From Streptomyces hyaluromycini (GTDB lineage: Bacteria; Actinomycetota; Actinomycetes; Streptomycetales; Streptomycetaceae): a stretch of DNA of 64,000 nucleotides. Location of the stretch: contig NZ_BCFL01000019.1 of the NCBI RefSeq assembly GCF_002217755.1, positions 618,712-682,711 of the forward strand. The letters run 5' to 3'. This document shows positions 16,177 through 23,410 of this stretch, piece after piece. The position numbers and the translations under genes are program-made. The first letter of the stretch is position 1. The number at the start of each line of letters is the position of its first letter. The notes beneath the pieces were generated by a model that was not told the DNA's origin, ran no database searches, and saw only the letters and a program-made list of their open reading frames with translations.

Positions 16177-17202
16177 TCAGCGCGCCCCGTACAGCTCCTC
16201 GTACGACGGCCACACCCCGCCCGGTCCGTCGACCGGCCCGGCGGCCCGCACGGCCCGCACGATCGCGCGGGTCACCAGGTCCGCGCCGGCCGCGAGGATC
16301 TCGTTGAGCGCGAGCGGGTGTTCGCCCAGCGGGCGCGCACCCGTCGCCAGCGCGAACACCGTGTCCCCGTCGTTGAGCAGGTGCACCGGCCGGACGGCGC
16401 GCGCGATTCCGTCGTGCGCCGTCCCGGCGAGCTTCTGCGCCTGCGCCTTGGACAGTCCGGCATCGGTGGCGACCACCGCGAGCGTGGTGTTGAGCGGCGG
16501 CATCCCGTTCCTGGCGGCGGTCTCGGCGAGCCGCCGGCGCGCGGCCTCGTGCACCCGCTTCTCGGGGTACTGCACACGCCCCTGGAACAACTCCCCGTAC
16601 AGCGCCCCCGTTTCGGGATCCAGCACCGCCCCGGCCGCGTTGGCCACCACCAGCGCGGCCACCGTGATCCCCGAGTCCAGCACCGTGCTCGCGCTGCCCA
16701 CCCCGCCCTTCACCGCCCCGGCCACGGCGCCCGTACCGGCGCCCACGCACCCCTCCGGCACCGGGGCGCCCGGCTCGCTCGCCGCGGCCGCCTCGACCGC
16801 CGCACGCCCGGTCGCCGCGTCCGGCCGGGCCCGGAAGTCCCCGCCGCGCCCCAGATCGAAGACGCAGGCGGCGGGCACCACCGGCACCACATGCGCCGGA
16901 TCCGGTCCCACCCGCACCCCGCGCCTTTGCTCCTCCAGCCAGGCCATCACCCCGGACGCCGCGTCGAGCCCGTAGGCGCTGCCGCCCGTGAGCACGATCG
17001 CCTCCGCCCGCTGCACCAGGTTGCGCGGGTCGAGCGCGTCCGTCTCCTTGGTGCCCGGACCCCCGCCGCGCACGTCCACGGCGGCCACCGCGCCGCCCTC
17101 GGGGGCGAGGACGACCGTGGTGCCGGTGAGCCAGCCCTCGCCGGTACGGGTGGCATGCCCCACCCGCAGTCCGGCCACGTCCGTCAATGCGTCAACTGTC
17201 AT
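16177..17202 (-). CDS. P1-family (S58, DmpA-like) aminopeptidase
   Basis: A 341-residue Ntn-like peptidase of the P1/DmpA family, which self-cleaves to expose an N-terminal nucleophile. N-terminal part: DVAGLRVGHATRTGEGWLTG. The processing and nucleophile region reads GGVGSASTVLDSG (about residues 166-178) and LNTTLAVVATDAGLSK follows at about 240. Start ATG 17202 lacks an evident ribosome-binding site. It is cytoplasmic with no signal peptide. It is divergent from the TnpB element. Relatives cleave D-amino-acid or beta-aminopeptides; the actual substrate is unknown. Confidence 0.88.
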   Translation of the reverse strand: MTVDALTDVAGLRVGHATRTGEGWLTGTTVVLAPEGGAVAAVDVRGGGPGTKETDALDPRNLVQRAEAIVLTGGSAYGLDAASGVMAWLEEQRRGVRVGPDPAHVVPVVPAACVFDLGRGGDFRARPDAATGRAAVEAAAASEPGAPVPEGCVGAGTGAVAGAVKGGVGSASTVLDSGITVAALVVANAAGAVLDPETGALYGELFQGRVQYPEKRVHEAARRRLAETAARNGMPPLNTTLAVVATDAGLSKAQAQKLAGTAHDGIARAVRPVHLLNDGDTVFALATGARPLGEHPLALNEILAAGADLVTRAIVRAVRAAGPVDGPGGVWPSYEELYGAR

Positions 17203-17374
17203 GAGGGCCAGTCTGGCCCAGCCCGGCGCGGGTCCGTAGCGGTCAGGAGGCGGTCAGGAAGCTGTCGCGGACGCCGCCGCCAGCGTCGTTCGAGAGGCGG
17301 GACGTGGTCACTCACTTGGGTGATGTTGATCGATGGTGTGCGCGGGTGGGGAACGTGGTGGCTAGGTTCGTGGC

Positions 17375-18673
17375 ATGTCACGTTTCCGGATGCACCCGAC
17401 GCCCGCGCAGGCGGAGCAGATGCTTCTGCACTGTGTGCACGCCCGGTACGTCTGGAATCTGGCTGTCGAGCAGCATGCGCACTGGAAGCCGGGCCGCAGG
17501 TCCGCGCCCGCTTTCGCGGAGCAGTGTCGCCAGCTCACCGAAGCCCGCGCCGAGAACGAGTGGCTGGCCGCAGGGAACGCTGATGTGCAGCAGCAGGCGT
17601 TGAAGGACTTCGCCAAGGCCAAGGCTGCCAGATTCACGTTCGGGTTCGGTGAGCCGACCTGGCGTAAGAAGTACGTGCATGAGGGTTTCCGTGTCATCGG
17701 TACCGACCGTGTGCCCGAGTGGAACAAGGACGGCACACCGAAGCTGAACGCCAAGGGCAAGCAGGTCATGGGCCGCTTGGTCGTGGTGCAGAAGCTGAAC
17801 CGCCGGTGGGCTCAGGTCAGGGTCCCGGGCTGTGGGTGGGTGCGCTTCCGGCTCAGCGTCAAGGGCAAGGGCGCGAAGTTGCCTTCCGCGAAGACGTTCC
17901 GGGTCACCTGGCGCAACGGTCAGTGGCACGTGGCGTTCGCGGTCGTTCCCGAGCCGGCTCCCGCGCCCGGCACGGGCGAGGTCATCGGTATCGACCGGGG
18001 CGTGACCATCACGGCGGCGCTGTCGGACGGGCGCAAGCTGAACTGCCCGCAGCTCACGGTCAAGGAGCGGGCACAGATCCGCAAGCATGAGCGCCGCGCG
18101 ACTCGGGCCCCCAAGGGCAGCGCTCTCAAGACCGCCGCGTATGCAAAGGTCGCCAGGCTCAAGGTCCGTGAGGTGAACCGGCGCAAGGACTGGTGCGAGA
18201 AGACCAGCACCATGCTCGCCCGCAGCTACGGCGTGATCCGGTTCGAGAAGCTGAACATCAAGAACATGACCCGCACCGCGAAGGGAACCGCGGCACAGCC
18301 CGGCAAGAATGTCCGGCAGAAGGCCGGGCTGAACCGGGGCATCCTCGCTCAGGGCTGGGGTCTGCTGAGGCGGCGCACGGAGCAGAAGGCTCCGGGCCGG
18401 GTCGAGGACGTGCCCGCACCCTTTACGTCGCTGCGGTGCAGTGCCTGCGGGTGGATCGAGAAGAAGTCGCGCAAGAGCCAAGCCGACTTCGTCTGCGTGT
18501 CCTGCGGGTTCACCTGCAACGCCGATGAGAACGCCAGCATCAACGTCGCGGCAGGACAGGGCGGGATCCCCCGTCCCCGGCGAACAGCCGGTGCCGGAGG
18601 GGTGACAGCGGCCGCCGGCCGTTCGAGCGCCCGTGAACCTCAACCCGCCTGGGTTGGAATCCCCCTTTTTTAA
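17375..18673 (+). CDS. tnpB: TnpB RNA-guided endonuclease (IS200/IS605 OrfB)
   Basis: A 432-residue TnpB. The RuvC-like triad looks complete: Asp in EVIGIDRGVTIT (about 208), Glu in IRFEKLNIKNM (about 290) and Asp in CNADENASINVA (about 387). A four-Cys zinc ribbon (CSACGW...CVSCGF, about 352-374) sits between the last two. The N-terminal OrfB helix-turn-helix region (FRMHPTPAQAEQMLLHCVHARYVWNLAV in parts) is intact. No frameshift or stop interrupts it, so it may be active. TnpB proteins cut DNA guided by a right-end omega RNA. The C-terminal 40 residues overlap that RNA region and are low in domain content. Confidence 0.92.
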   Translation: MSRFRMHPTPAQAEQMLLHCVHARYVWNLAVEQHAHWKPGRRSAPAFAEQCRQLTEARAENEWLAAGNADVQQQALKDFAKAKAARFTFGFGEPTWRKKYVHEGFRVIGTDRVPEWNKDGTPKLNAKGKQVMGRLVVVQKLNRRWAQVRVPGCGWVRFRLSVKGKGAKLPSAKTFRVTWRNGQWHVAFAVVPEPAPAPGTGEVIGIDRGVTITAALSDGRKLNCPQLTVKERAQIRKHERRATRAPKGSALKTAAYAKVARLKVREVNRRKDWCEKTSTMLARSYGVIRFEKLNIKNMTRTAKGTAAQPGKNVRQKAGLNRGILAQGWGLLRRRTEQKAPGRVEDVPAPFTSLRCSACGWIEKKSRKSQADFVCVSCGFTCNADENASINVAAGQGGIPRPRRTAGAGGVTAAAGRSSAREPQPAWVGIPLF

Positions 18674-18689
18674 GGGGGAGGATGTCAAG
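18560..18689 (+). ncRNA. Probable omega RNA (reRNA) scaffold at TnpB right end
   Basis: In TnpB elements the guide RNA is made from the 3' end of the gene and the right end of the element. Here that stretch is highly structured: CAACCC/GGGTTG (18641-18656) and the CCCCCTT/AAGGGGG hairpin (18661-18678). The guide would be the roughly 16-20 bases after the element, beginning near 18688-18690. The 5' limit given is approximate. Confidence 0.6.
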
Positions 18690-18865
18690 AAGCACAGGTC
18701 GAAGAAACTTAGCCCTGGGAGATCGGCGCCGGAGCGGAACTTGACGTAATGACTCCCAGCACAGCAGAAAACCGCTGGCCGCGCCCCACCCGCCCTGCGG
18801 GGACTCATGGGCCACCTGAGGGCAGCCCTGACGGTGCGGTCGGGTCGGCGCCGTACTCTTGAGGA

Positions 18866-19042
18866 ATGAGCACCGCCCCCGAGCCCGCGCCGCGCGACCC
18901 GAAGCCCGCGCTGGTCTTCGACGACCCGCTGGACCGGCAGTCCTCGGACGACACGGACCGCGGCTGGGGCGACCGCCCGGAGGGCGACTCGGCGGCCGAC
19001 CTCAGGCGTTTCCTCGACGAGAAGCCGCCCCACCACCTCTGA
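18866..19042 (+). CDS. Small acidic hypothetical protein, 58 aa
   Basis: ATG 18866 to TGA 19042 encodes a 58-residue acidic, probably disordered protein (LVFDDPLDRQSSDDTDRGWG, ending DLRRFLDEKPPHHL). An in-frame stop lies six bases upstream, so the start is fixed. AGGA is directly adjacent to the ATG, too close for a ribosome-binding site. A -10-like TACTCT (18854-18859) seven bases upstream suggests a leaderless mRNA. I do not recognise the family; the composition and codon usage look genuine. Confidence 0.6.
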   Translation: MSTAPEPAPRDPKPALVFDDPLDRQSSDDTDRGWGDRPEGDSAADLRRFLDEKPPHHL

Positions 19043-19070
19043 GCCGTCCGCGCGACCGCCCGGAGCGCCG

Positions 19071-19547
19071 CTAACGCTGGTTGTGGCCGTTTCCGCGCTG
19101 CGCGACCAGGGCGTCGCGGATCTCCTTCAGCACCTCCAGCTCGGTCACCTCGATGACCTCGTGCGTGCCCTCCCTCGCCCTCCGGCGGGCCTCGATGCGG
19201 GACAGGTACTTCGCCATCGGCAGGACCATCAGGAAGTACACGACGGCCGCGGTGATCACGAAGGAGAGCGTGGCGCCCAGGACCTCGCCCCACATGATCG
19301 GAATGCCGGTCTTCACCGTGCCGTCCGCGTTCAGCTTGCACGGGGCCTTCAGGCACGAGCTGTAGCTGTCGAGGTTCTTGGTGCCGATCGCGCCGACCAG
19401 CGGGTTGATCAGCCCCTTCACCACCGAGTTGACTATGTTCGTGAAGGCGGCGCCGATGACCACCGCGACTGCCAGATCGACGACGTTTCCGCGCATCAGG
19501 AAGGCCTTGAAGCCCTGCCAGATGCCCGGTTCCTTCTTCTCGCTCAC
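19071..19547 (-). CDS. mscL: Large-conductance mechanosensitive channel MscL
   Basis: A 158-residue homopentameric channel that releases solutes during hypo-osmotic shock. The hallmark N-terminal segment GFKAFLMRGNVVDLAVAVVIGAAF (in parts, residues about 12-36) and first helix lead into a periplasmic loop with two Cys residues (SSCLKAPCKL), unusual for MscL and possibly a disulfide. A second helix (LSFVITAAVVYFLMVLPM) and a charged C-terminal helix follow. Start GTG 19547 was chosen because SEKKEP matches the normal N-terminus and GGAG precedes it; the open frame extends eight codons further. Downstream neighbour: a convergent small gene. Confidence 0.95.
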   Translation of the reverse strand: MSEKKEPGIWQGFKAFLMRGNVVDLAVAVVIGAAFTNIVNSVVKGLINPLVGAIGTKNLDSYSSCLKAPCKLNADGTVKTGIPIMWGEVLGATLSFVITAAVVYFLMVLPMAKYLSRIEARRRAREGTHEVIEVTELEVLKEIRDALVAQRGNGHNQR

Positions 19548-19685
19548 CTCGGGGACTCTCCTCACGTGCACAGGGTGTGGAACAAAGTGATCCGCAACCT
19601 ACGTCACCGTGTGGCCATTGCGCCCAACCCGGTGGCTCGGACGAGCGACTTGACACAAAGTGTCCCGTAAATCGCCCCAGGTTGT

Positions 19686-20264
19686 TCAGCACACTGTCAC
19701 CGCCAGCCGTGCCGTGGCGCTCGCGCCGACCAGCCGGGCCGCGGTGTCACGCGGCACCGAGAGCACGATCAGCGCCCCGCTCTCCGCGGCGGCGTCGGCC
19801 GGCTCCGGCAGCCGCGTCACGCGCACCCCGCGCGCGATCACCCGGGCCTCCCCGCCCGCCGCGGGATCCCCGGCCGCGATGACGTCCACCCGGTCACCGG
19901 GGCGCAGCAGCCGGACGGTCGCCGCGTCGGCGATCCGCACCGGTGCCGTCACCATGTCCACGGGCGGGGCGTGCCGTCGTACCGGCTGGGTGACGACCGG
20001 GTGTCCCCGGGGCCGCTCGGCGCGCAGGGGGTTCGTGGCGGCACGCGGTCCCGCCGCGACGAGCGCCGCCGCCGTGACCGCCAGGCCGGCCGCGAGGGCC
20101 CGCCTGCGGTGGCGCAGCAGTCGGTCCAGCTGATACCGCCCGCCGCGTACCCGCACCGGTTCGAAGTGCGGGACTTCGCAGGTGGCGGGGGCGTCGGTGC
20201 CCAGCGGGCGCGGGACGCGAAGGGGTGTGGGGACAGTGGGGTAGGGGGAGGGGGGAACGGACAT
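19686..20264 (-). CDS. SAF/RcpC-CpaB-like domain membrane protein
   Basis: A 192-residue protein with a short basic cytoplasmic N-terminus (RLLRHRRRALAAG), one transmembrane helix (about residues 55-75) and an extracytoplasmic SAF-type region (VTAPVRIADAATVRLLRPGDRVDVIAAG, then SGALIVLSVPRDTAARLVGA). The latter resembles the RcpC/CpaB domain of Flp pilus assembly proteins. No pilus genes lie nearby, so a pilus role is not supported; SAF domains also bind carbohydrate. ATG 20264 is the start. Function unknown beyond the fold. Confidence 0.75.
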   Translation of the reverse strand: MSVPPSPYPTVPTPLRVPRPLGTDAPATCEVPHFEPVRVRGGRYQLDRLLRHRRRALAAGLAVTAAALVAAGPRAATNPLRAERPRGHPVVTQPVRRHAPPVDMVTAPVRIADAATVRLLRPGDRVDVIAAGDPAAGGEARVIARGVRVTRLPEPADAAAESGALIVLSVPRDTAARLVGASATARLAVTVC

Positions 20265-20420
20265 CGGGGATCACCACCTGCGACGAGGAATCGGCTTGCG
20301 AGACCACGATGACGTCTCGCGCCGAAACCCGCCGGAGCCGGTGGGCCACCGACCGGTTGTGGACAACTCGGCCACCCGAACGAGGAGTTCCGCCCGCTGT
20401 CCACAGCGGCCGCGCGCTGG

Positions 20421-20474
20421 GGATCCGTCCGCCGCCTCGGCCCTACGGGATCCGTCCGCCCGCTCGGCCCTACG
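20421..20474. repeat. 27-bp tandem repeat spanning the MTA phosphorylase stop codon
   Basis: Two 27-base copies, 20421-20447 and 20448-20474, each beginning GGATCCGTCCGCC and ending CTCGGCCCTACG, differ at two adjacent bases only. The second copy contains the TAG stop (20470-20472, minus strand), so the duplication probably copied the gene's 3' end. Confidence 0.8.
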
Positions 20475-21303
20475 GCAGCTCGAACCCCGGGTCCATGCCG
20501 CCGAGCGCGTTCGTGCACAGGCAGTCCCGTGCCGTGTTCTCCGGCAGAGCCGCCACCGCGTCGAACAGCACACCCCGCAGCCGGTCCACATTGGCCGCGA
20601 ACACCTGCAGAACCTCGTCGTGCGAGACGCCCTCACCGGTCTCGGCGCCCGCGTCCAGGTCCGTGACCAGCGTCAACGACGAGTAGCAGAGCTCCAGTTC
20701 ACGGGCGAGCGCCGCCTCGGGGTGGCCGGTCATGCCCACCACCGACCAGCCCTGCGCCTGGTGCCACAGCGATTCGGCGCGGGTGGAGAAGCGCGGCCCC
20801 TCGATCACCACCAGCGTGCCGCCGTCCACCGGCTCCCAGTCCCGGCCGCGGGCCGCCTTCAGCGCCGCCGCCCGCCCGGTGGGGCAGTAGGGGTCGGCCA
20901 GGGAGACGTGCACCACGTTCGGCACGGTGCCGTCGGGCAACGGCAGCCCGTCGAAGTAGGACTGCGCCCGGGACTTCGTACGGTCCACCAGCTGGTCCGG
21001 CACGAGCAGCGTGCCCGGACCGTACTCGGGGCGCAGACCGCCCACCGCGCACGGGCCGAGCACCTGGCGCACGCCGACGGAGCGCAGCGCCCAGAGGTTG
21101 GCCCGGTAGTTGATGCGGTGCGGCGGCAGGTGGTGGCCGCGTCCGTGCCGGGGCAGGAAGGCCACCCGGCGGCCGGCGATCTCGCCGAGGAAGAGGGAGT
21201 CGCTGGGCGGCCCGTAGGGCGTCTCGACCTGGATCTCGGTCACGTCGTCGAGGAACGAGTAGAAGCCGGAACCGCCGATTACGCCGATCTCTGCGTTCAC
21301 CAT
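20470..21303 (-). CDS. mtnP: S-methyl-5'-thioadenosine phosphorylase
   Basis: A 277-residue family 2 purine nucleoside phosphorylase. It splits methylthioadenosine, a by-product of polyamine synthesis, into adenine and methylthioribose-1-phosphate for methionine salvage. Signatures are IGVIGGSGFY at the N-terminus (phosphate site), LPRHGRGHHLPPHRINYRANLWAL (in parts, about 50-75) and VVGMTGHPEAALARELELCY (about 185-205). Start ATG 21303 or GTG 21300. It is cytoplasmic. The gene lies downstream of the FmdB-type zinc ribbon gene on the same strand. Confidence 0.94.
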   Translation of the reverse strand: MVNAEIGVIGGSGFYSFLDDVTEIQVETPYGPPSDSLFLGEIAGRRVAFLPRHGRGHHLPPHRINYRANLWALRSVGVRQVLGPCAVGGLRPEYGPGTLLVPDQLVDRTKSRAQSYFDGLPLPDGTVPNVVHVSLADPYCPTGRAAALKAARGRDWEPVDGGTLVVIEGPRFSTRAESLWHQAQGWSVVGMTGHPEAALARELELCYSSLTLVTDLDAGAETGEGVSHDEVLQVFAANVDRLRGVLFDAVAALPENTARDCLCTNALGGMDPGFELP

Positions 21304-21415
21304 GCGCAGCACACTAGCTGGCCGTTCGCCGGCCGTTCGAGCGGGGCGGGAGCCGGTGTCCGGGGACGCCCAGAACCCCGCCGTCGCTCGACAGCGGGGT
21401 CCCAGGGGTGAGGTA

Positions 21416-21772
21416 TCAGGCGGCGGAGCTGCTGGCGGAGCCCGACGAGGACGACGTCGAGGACGACGACGTCGAGGACGACGACGTCGAAGAAGACGAC
21501 GACGGCTTCGAGTCGGATGCCTTCGAGTCGGACGACTTCGCATCGGACGACGCGGAGCCCGACGACTTCGACGCGGGGCTGCTGCTCGACGAGGAGCCGC
21601 GGCTGTCATTGCGGTAGAAGCCCGAGCCCTTGAAGACAATGCCGACCGCGGAGAACACCTTCTTCAGGCGGCCACCGCAGTTGGGGCACTCGGTCAGGGC
21701 GTCGTCGGTGAACTTCTGCACCGCCTCGAGGCCCTCGCCGCACTCGGTGCACTGGTACTGGTAGGTCGGCAC
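21416..21772 (-). CDS. FmdB-family zinc ribbon protein with Ser-rich tail
   Basis: A 118-residue protein. Residues 1-45 are the FmdB/CxxC zinc ribbon (Cys8, Cys11, Cys29, Cys32; MPTYQYQCTECG...ECPNCGG). Residues about 58-118 are almost entirely Ser, Lys, Asp and Ala, encoded by a short tandem repeat of GACGACGTCGAG type (21440-21500, + strand). Start GTG 21772 has AGGAGG six bases upstream. The ribbon probably binds nucleic acid or protein; family members are linked to formamidase/amidase gene regulation. The tail is low-complexity and likely variable between strains. Confidence 0.88.
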   Translation of the reverse strand: MPTYQYQCTECGEGLEAVQKFTDDALTECPNCGGRLKKVFSAVGIVFKGSGFYRNDSRGSSSSSSPASKSSGSASSDAKSSDSKASDSKPSSSSSTSSSSTSSSSTSSSSGSASSSAA

Positions 21773-21839
21773 TGTCTTCCTCCTGGCACTCTCACTCGAT
21801 GAGTGCTAACGACGGTCCATAGTGACGTATTCCTGAGGA

Positions 21840-23132
21840 TCAGTCCACCGTCACCGGCACTCGGTGACCGACGCCACGTGCGACGGTACGGTTCCGGGGC
21901 GGGGTGACCAGCCGCGAACGCAGCGCCAGAAGGGTCACCAGGGCGAGTACGGTGCCGGCCATCGGCACCAGGAACCCGGCGCCGCCCCACAGGCGGTCCT
22001 CCAACTGTCCGGCGACCGTGACCGCGGCCGCCTGGCCGAGCGCCACCGCGCCGGTCAGCCAGGTGAACGCCTCGGTGCGGGCGCCGGCCGGGACCAGGCC
22101 CTCGACCAGCGTGTAGCCGGTGATCAGGGCGGGTGCGATGCACATGCCGACCAGCAGGCCGAGCCCGGCCAGGACCAGCACGGAGTGGGACGTCCACAGG
22201 GCCGACGCGGTCAGTGCGAGCGCCGCGTAGCCGACGACCAGGCGCCGGTGCGGGGCGGCCTTCCAGGCGAGCGCGCCGCACACGATGCCGGAGAGCATGT
22301 TCCCGGCGGCGAAGGTGCCGTACAGGACGCCGTTCAGGCCGGGCTCGCCGATCGACTCGGTGAACGCCGCGAGGGAGACCTGCATGCCGCCGAAGACGGA
22401 CCCGATGCCCAGGAACGCCACGACCAGCACGCGCACGCCCGGGACGCGGAGCGCCGAGGTGTGCCGCACGCGCGCGTGGCCGGTGCCGGTCACCTGGGGC
22501 TGAGTGCTCTTCCGCGCGGCGAACAGCAGACCGCCGGCCAGCGTGAGCGCGGCCTCCGTGACCAGGCCGGCGGCCGGGGCCACGGTGGTGCACAGGGCGG
22601 TCGCGAGCAGCGGGCCGAACACGAAGGTGAGCTCGTCGGTGACGGACTCGAAGGCGGCCGCGGTGGACATCAGAGGGGAGTCCTGGAGCCTGGCGCCCCA
22701 GCGGGCGCGGACCATGGGGCCGACCTGGGGTACCGAGGCGCCGGTCGGCACGGCCGCCGCGAACAGCGCCCACAGGGGCGCGTGCGCCAGCGCGAGCGCC
22801 GTCAGGACGAGGCCCGACAGGGCGTGCACGAGCACGCCGGGGACCAGTACCGCCCGCTGCCCGTAGCGGTCGGCCAGGCGGCCACTGTAGGGCGCGAACA
22901 GCGCCATGGAGACGCCGGTGGCGGCCGCGGCGGCACCCGCGGCGCCGTACGAACCGGTGGTGTGCTGCACGAGCAGCACGATGGAGATGGTGAGCATCGC
23001 GAACGGCTGGCGTGCCGCGAAACCTGGGATCAGGAACGTCCAGGCGCCGCGGGTGCGCAGCAGCTGGCCGTATCCCGGGCGGGACGGCGCAGCCGAGCTC
23101 TCCGACGGCTCGGTGGTGACCGTGGATGCCAC
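21840..23132 (-). CDS. MFS transporter, 12 TM
   Basis: A 430-residue protein with about 12 transmembrane helices. Motif A-like PYSGRLADRYGQRAVL follows helix 2 (about residues 80-95), and a charged cytoplasmic loop (AARKSTQPQVTGTGHARVRHTS, in parts) divides the two halves. Start GTG 23132 has only AAAGG nearby. It resembles drug efflux MFS proteins of actinobacteria rather than sugar carriers. The neighbouring genes are metabolically unrelated, and no regulator is adjacent. The substrate is unknown. Confidence 0.85.
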   Translation of the reverse strand: MASTVTTEPSESSAAPSRPGYGQLLRTRGAWTFLIPGFAARQPFAMLTISIVLLVQHTTGSYGAAGAAAAATGVSMALFAPYSGRLADRYGQRAVLVPGVLVHALSGLVLTALALAHAPLWALFAAAVPTGASVPQVGPMVRARWGARLQDSPLMSTAAAFESVTDELTFVFGPLLATALCTTVAPAAGLVTEAALTLAGGLLFAARKSTQPQVTGTGHARVRHTSALRVPGVRVLVVAFLGIGSVFGGMQVSLAAFTESIGEPGLNGVLYGTFAAGNMLSGIVCGALAWKAAPHRRLVVGYAALALTASALWTSHSVLVLAGLGLLVGMCIAPALITGYTLVEGLVPAGARTEAFTWLTGAVALGQAAAVTVAGQLEDRLWGGAGFLVPMAGTVLALVTLLALRSRLVTPPRNRTVARGVGHRVPVTVD

Positions 23133-23410
23133 GGCCCGTGCCTTTCTGCCGCCTGGTAGCGCGGCCCCTCCGGATGCGGGGGCGGCGCCGAGAGCTGTCC
23201 TCTTGCGCGGAACTGCGGTAGATACCGGCGCCCACTGCGAGGAGTGATCCGGCCGCCATACGGTCGCGCCAGCTCTGCGTCAGGCAGAGTTGGTTCGATC
23301 AGGGTGCTTTCATCGTACAGGGGTGAAAGCCCGGTACGCCTGTGAAAACGAGCACCGCGAACCCTGTTCACCTGCGATTGGTGGCGGTGTGAACCATCCG
23401 AAACACACCC

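Larger units (their letters stand above)
17326..18689 (+). mobile_element. IS200/IS605-family solo TnpB element (no TnpA), intact ends likely
   Basis: The element carries one transposase-accessory gene (TnpB) and no TnpA (Y1) gene on either side, so it is non-autonomous. TTGAT at 17326-17330 matches the known ISDra2-type target/TAM and may mark the left junction. The right end is well marked by paired hairpins (CAACCC-GCCT-GGGTTG at 18641-18656, then CCCCCTT-TTTT-AAGGGGG at 18661-18678) followed by AGGATGTCAAG. Inserted between the P1 peptidase and a small conserved gene. The exact left boundary is uncertain. Confidence 0.75.

Noticed and set aside
17200..18900. A TnpA (Y1 transposase) gene partnering TnpB
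   Set aside because: No open frame with a HUH or Tyr transposase motif exists on either strand near the element.
19686..20264. Part of a Flp/Tad pilus locus based on the CpaB-like domain
   Set aside because: No other pilus assembly genes are nearby; the SAF-type domain alone does not support it.
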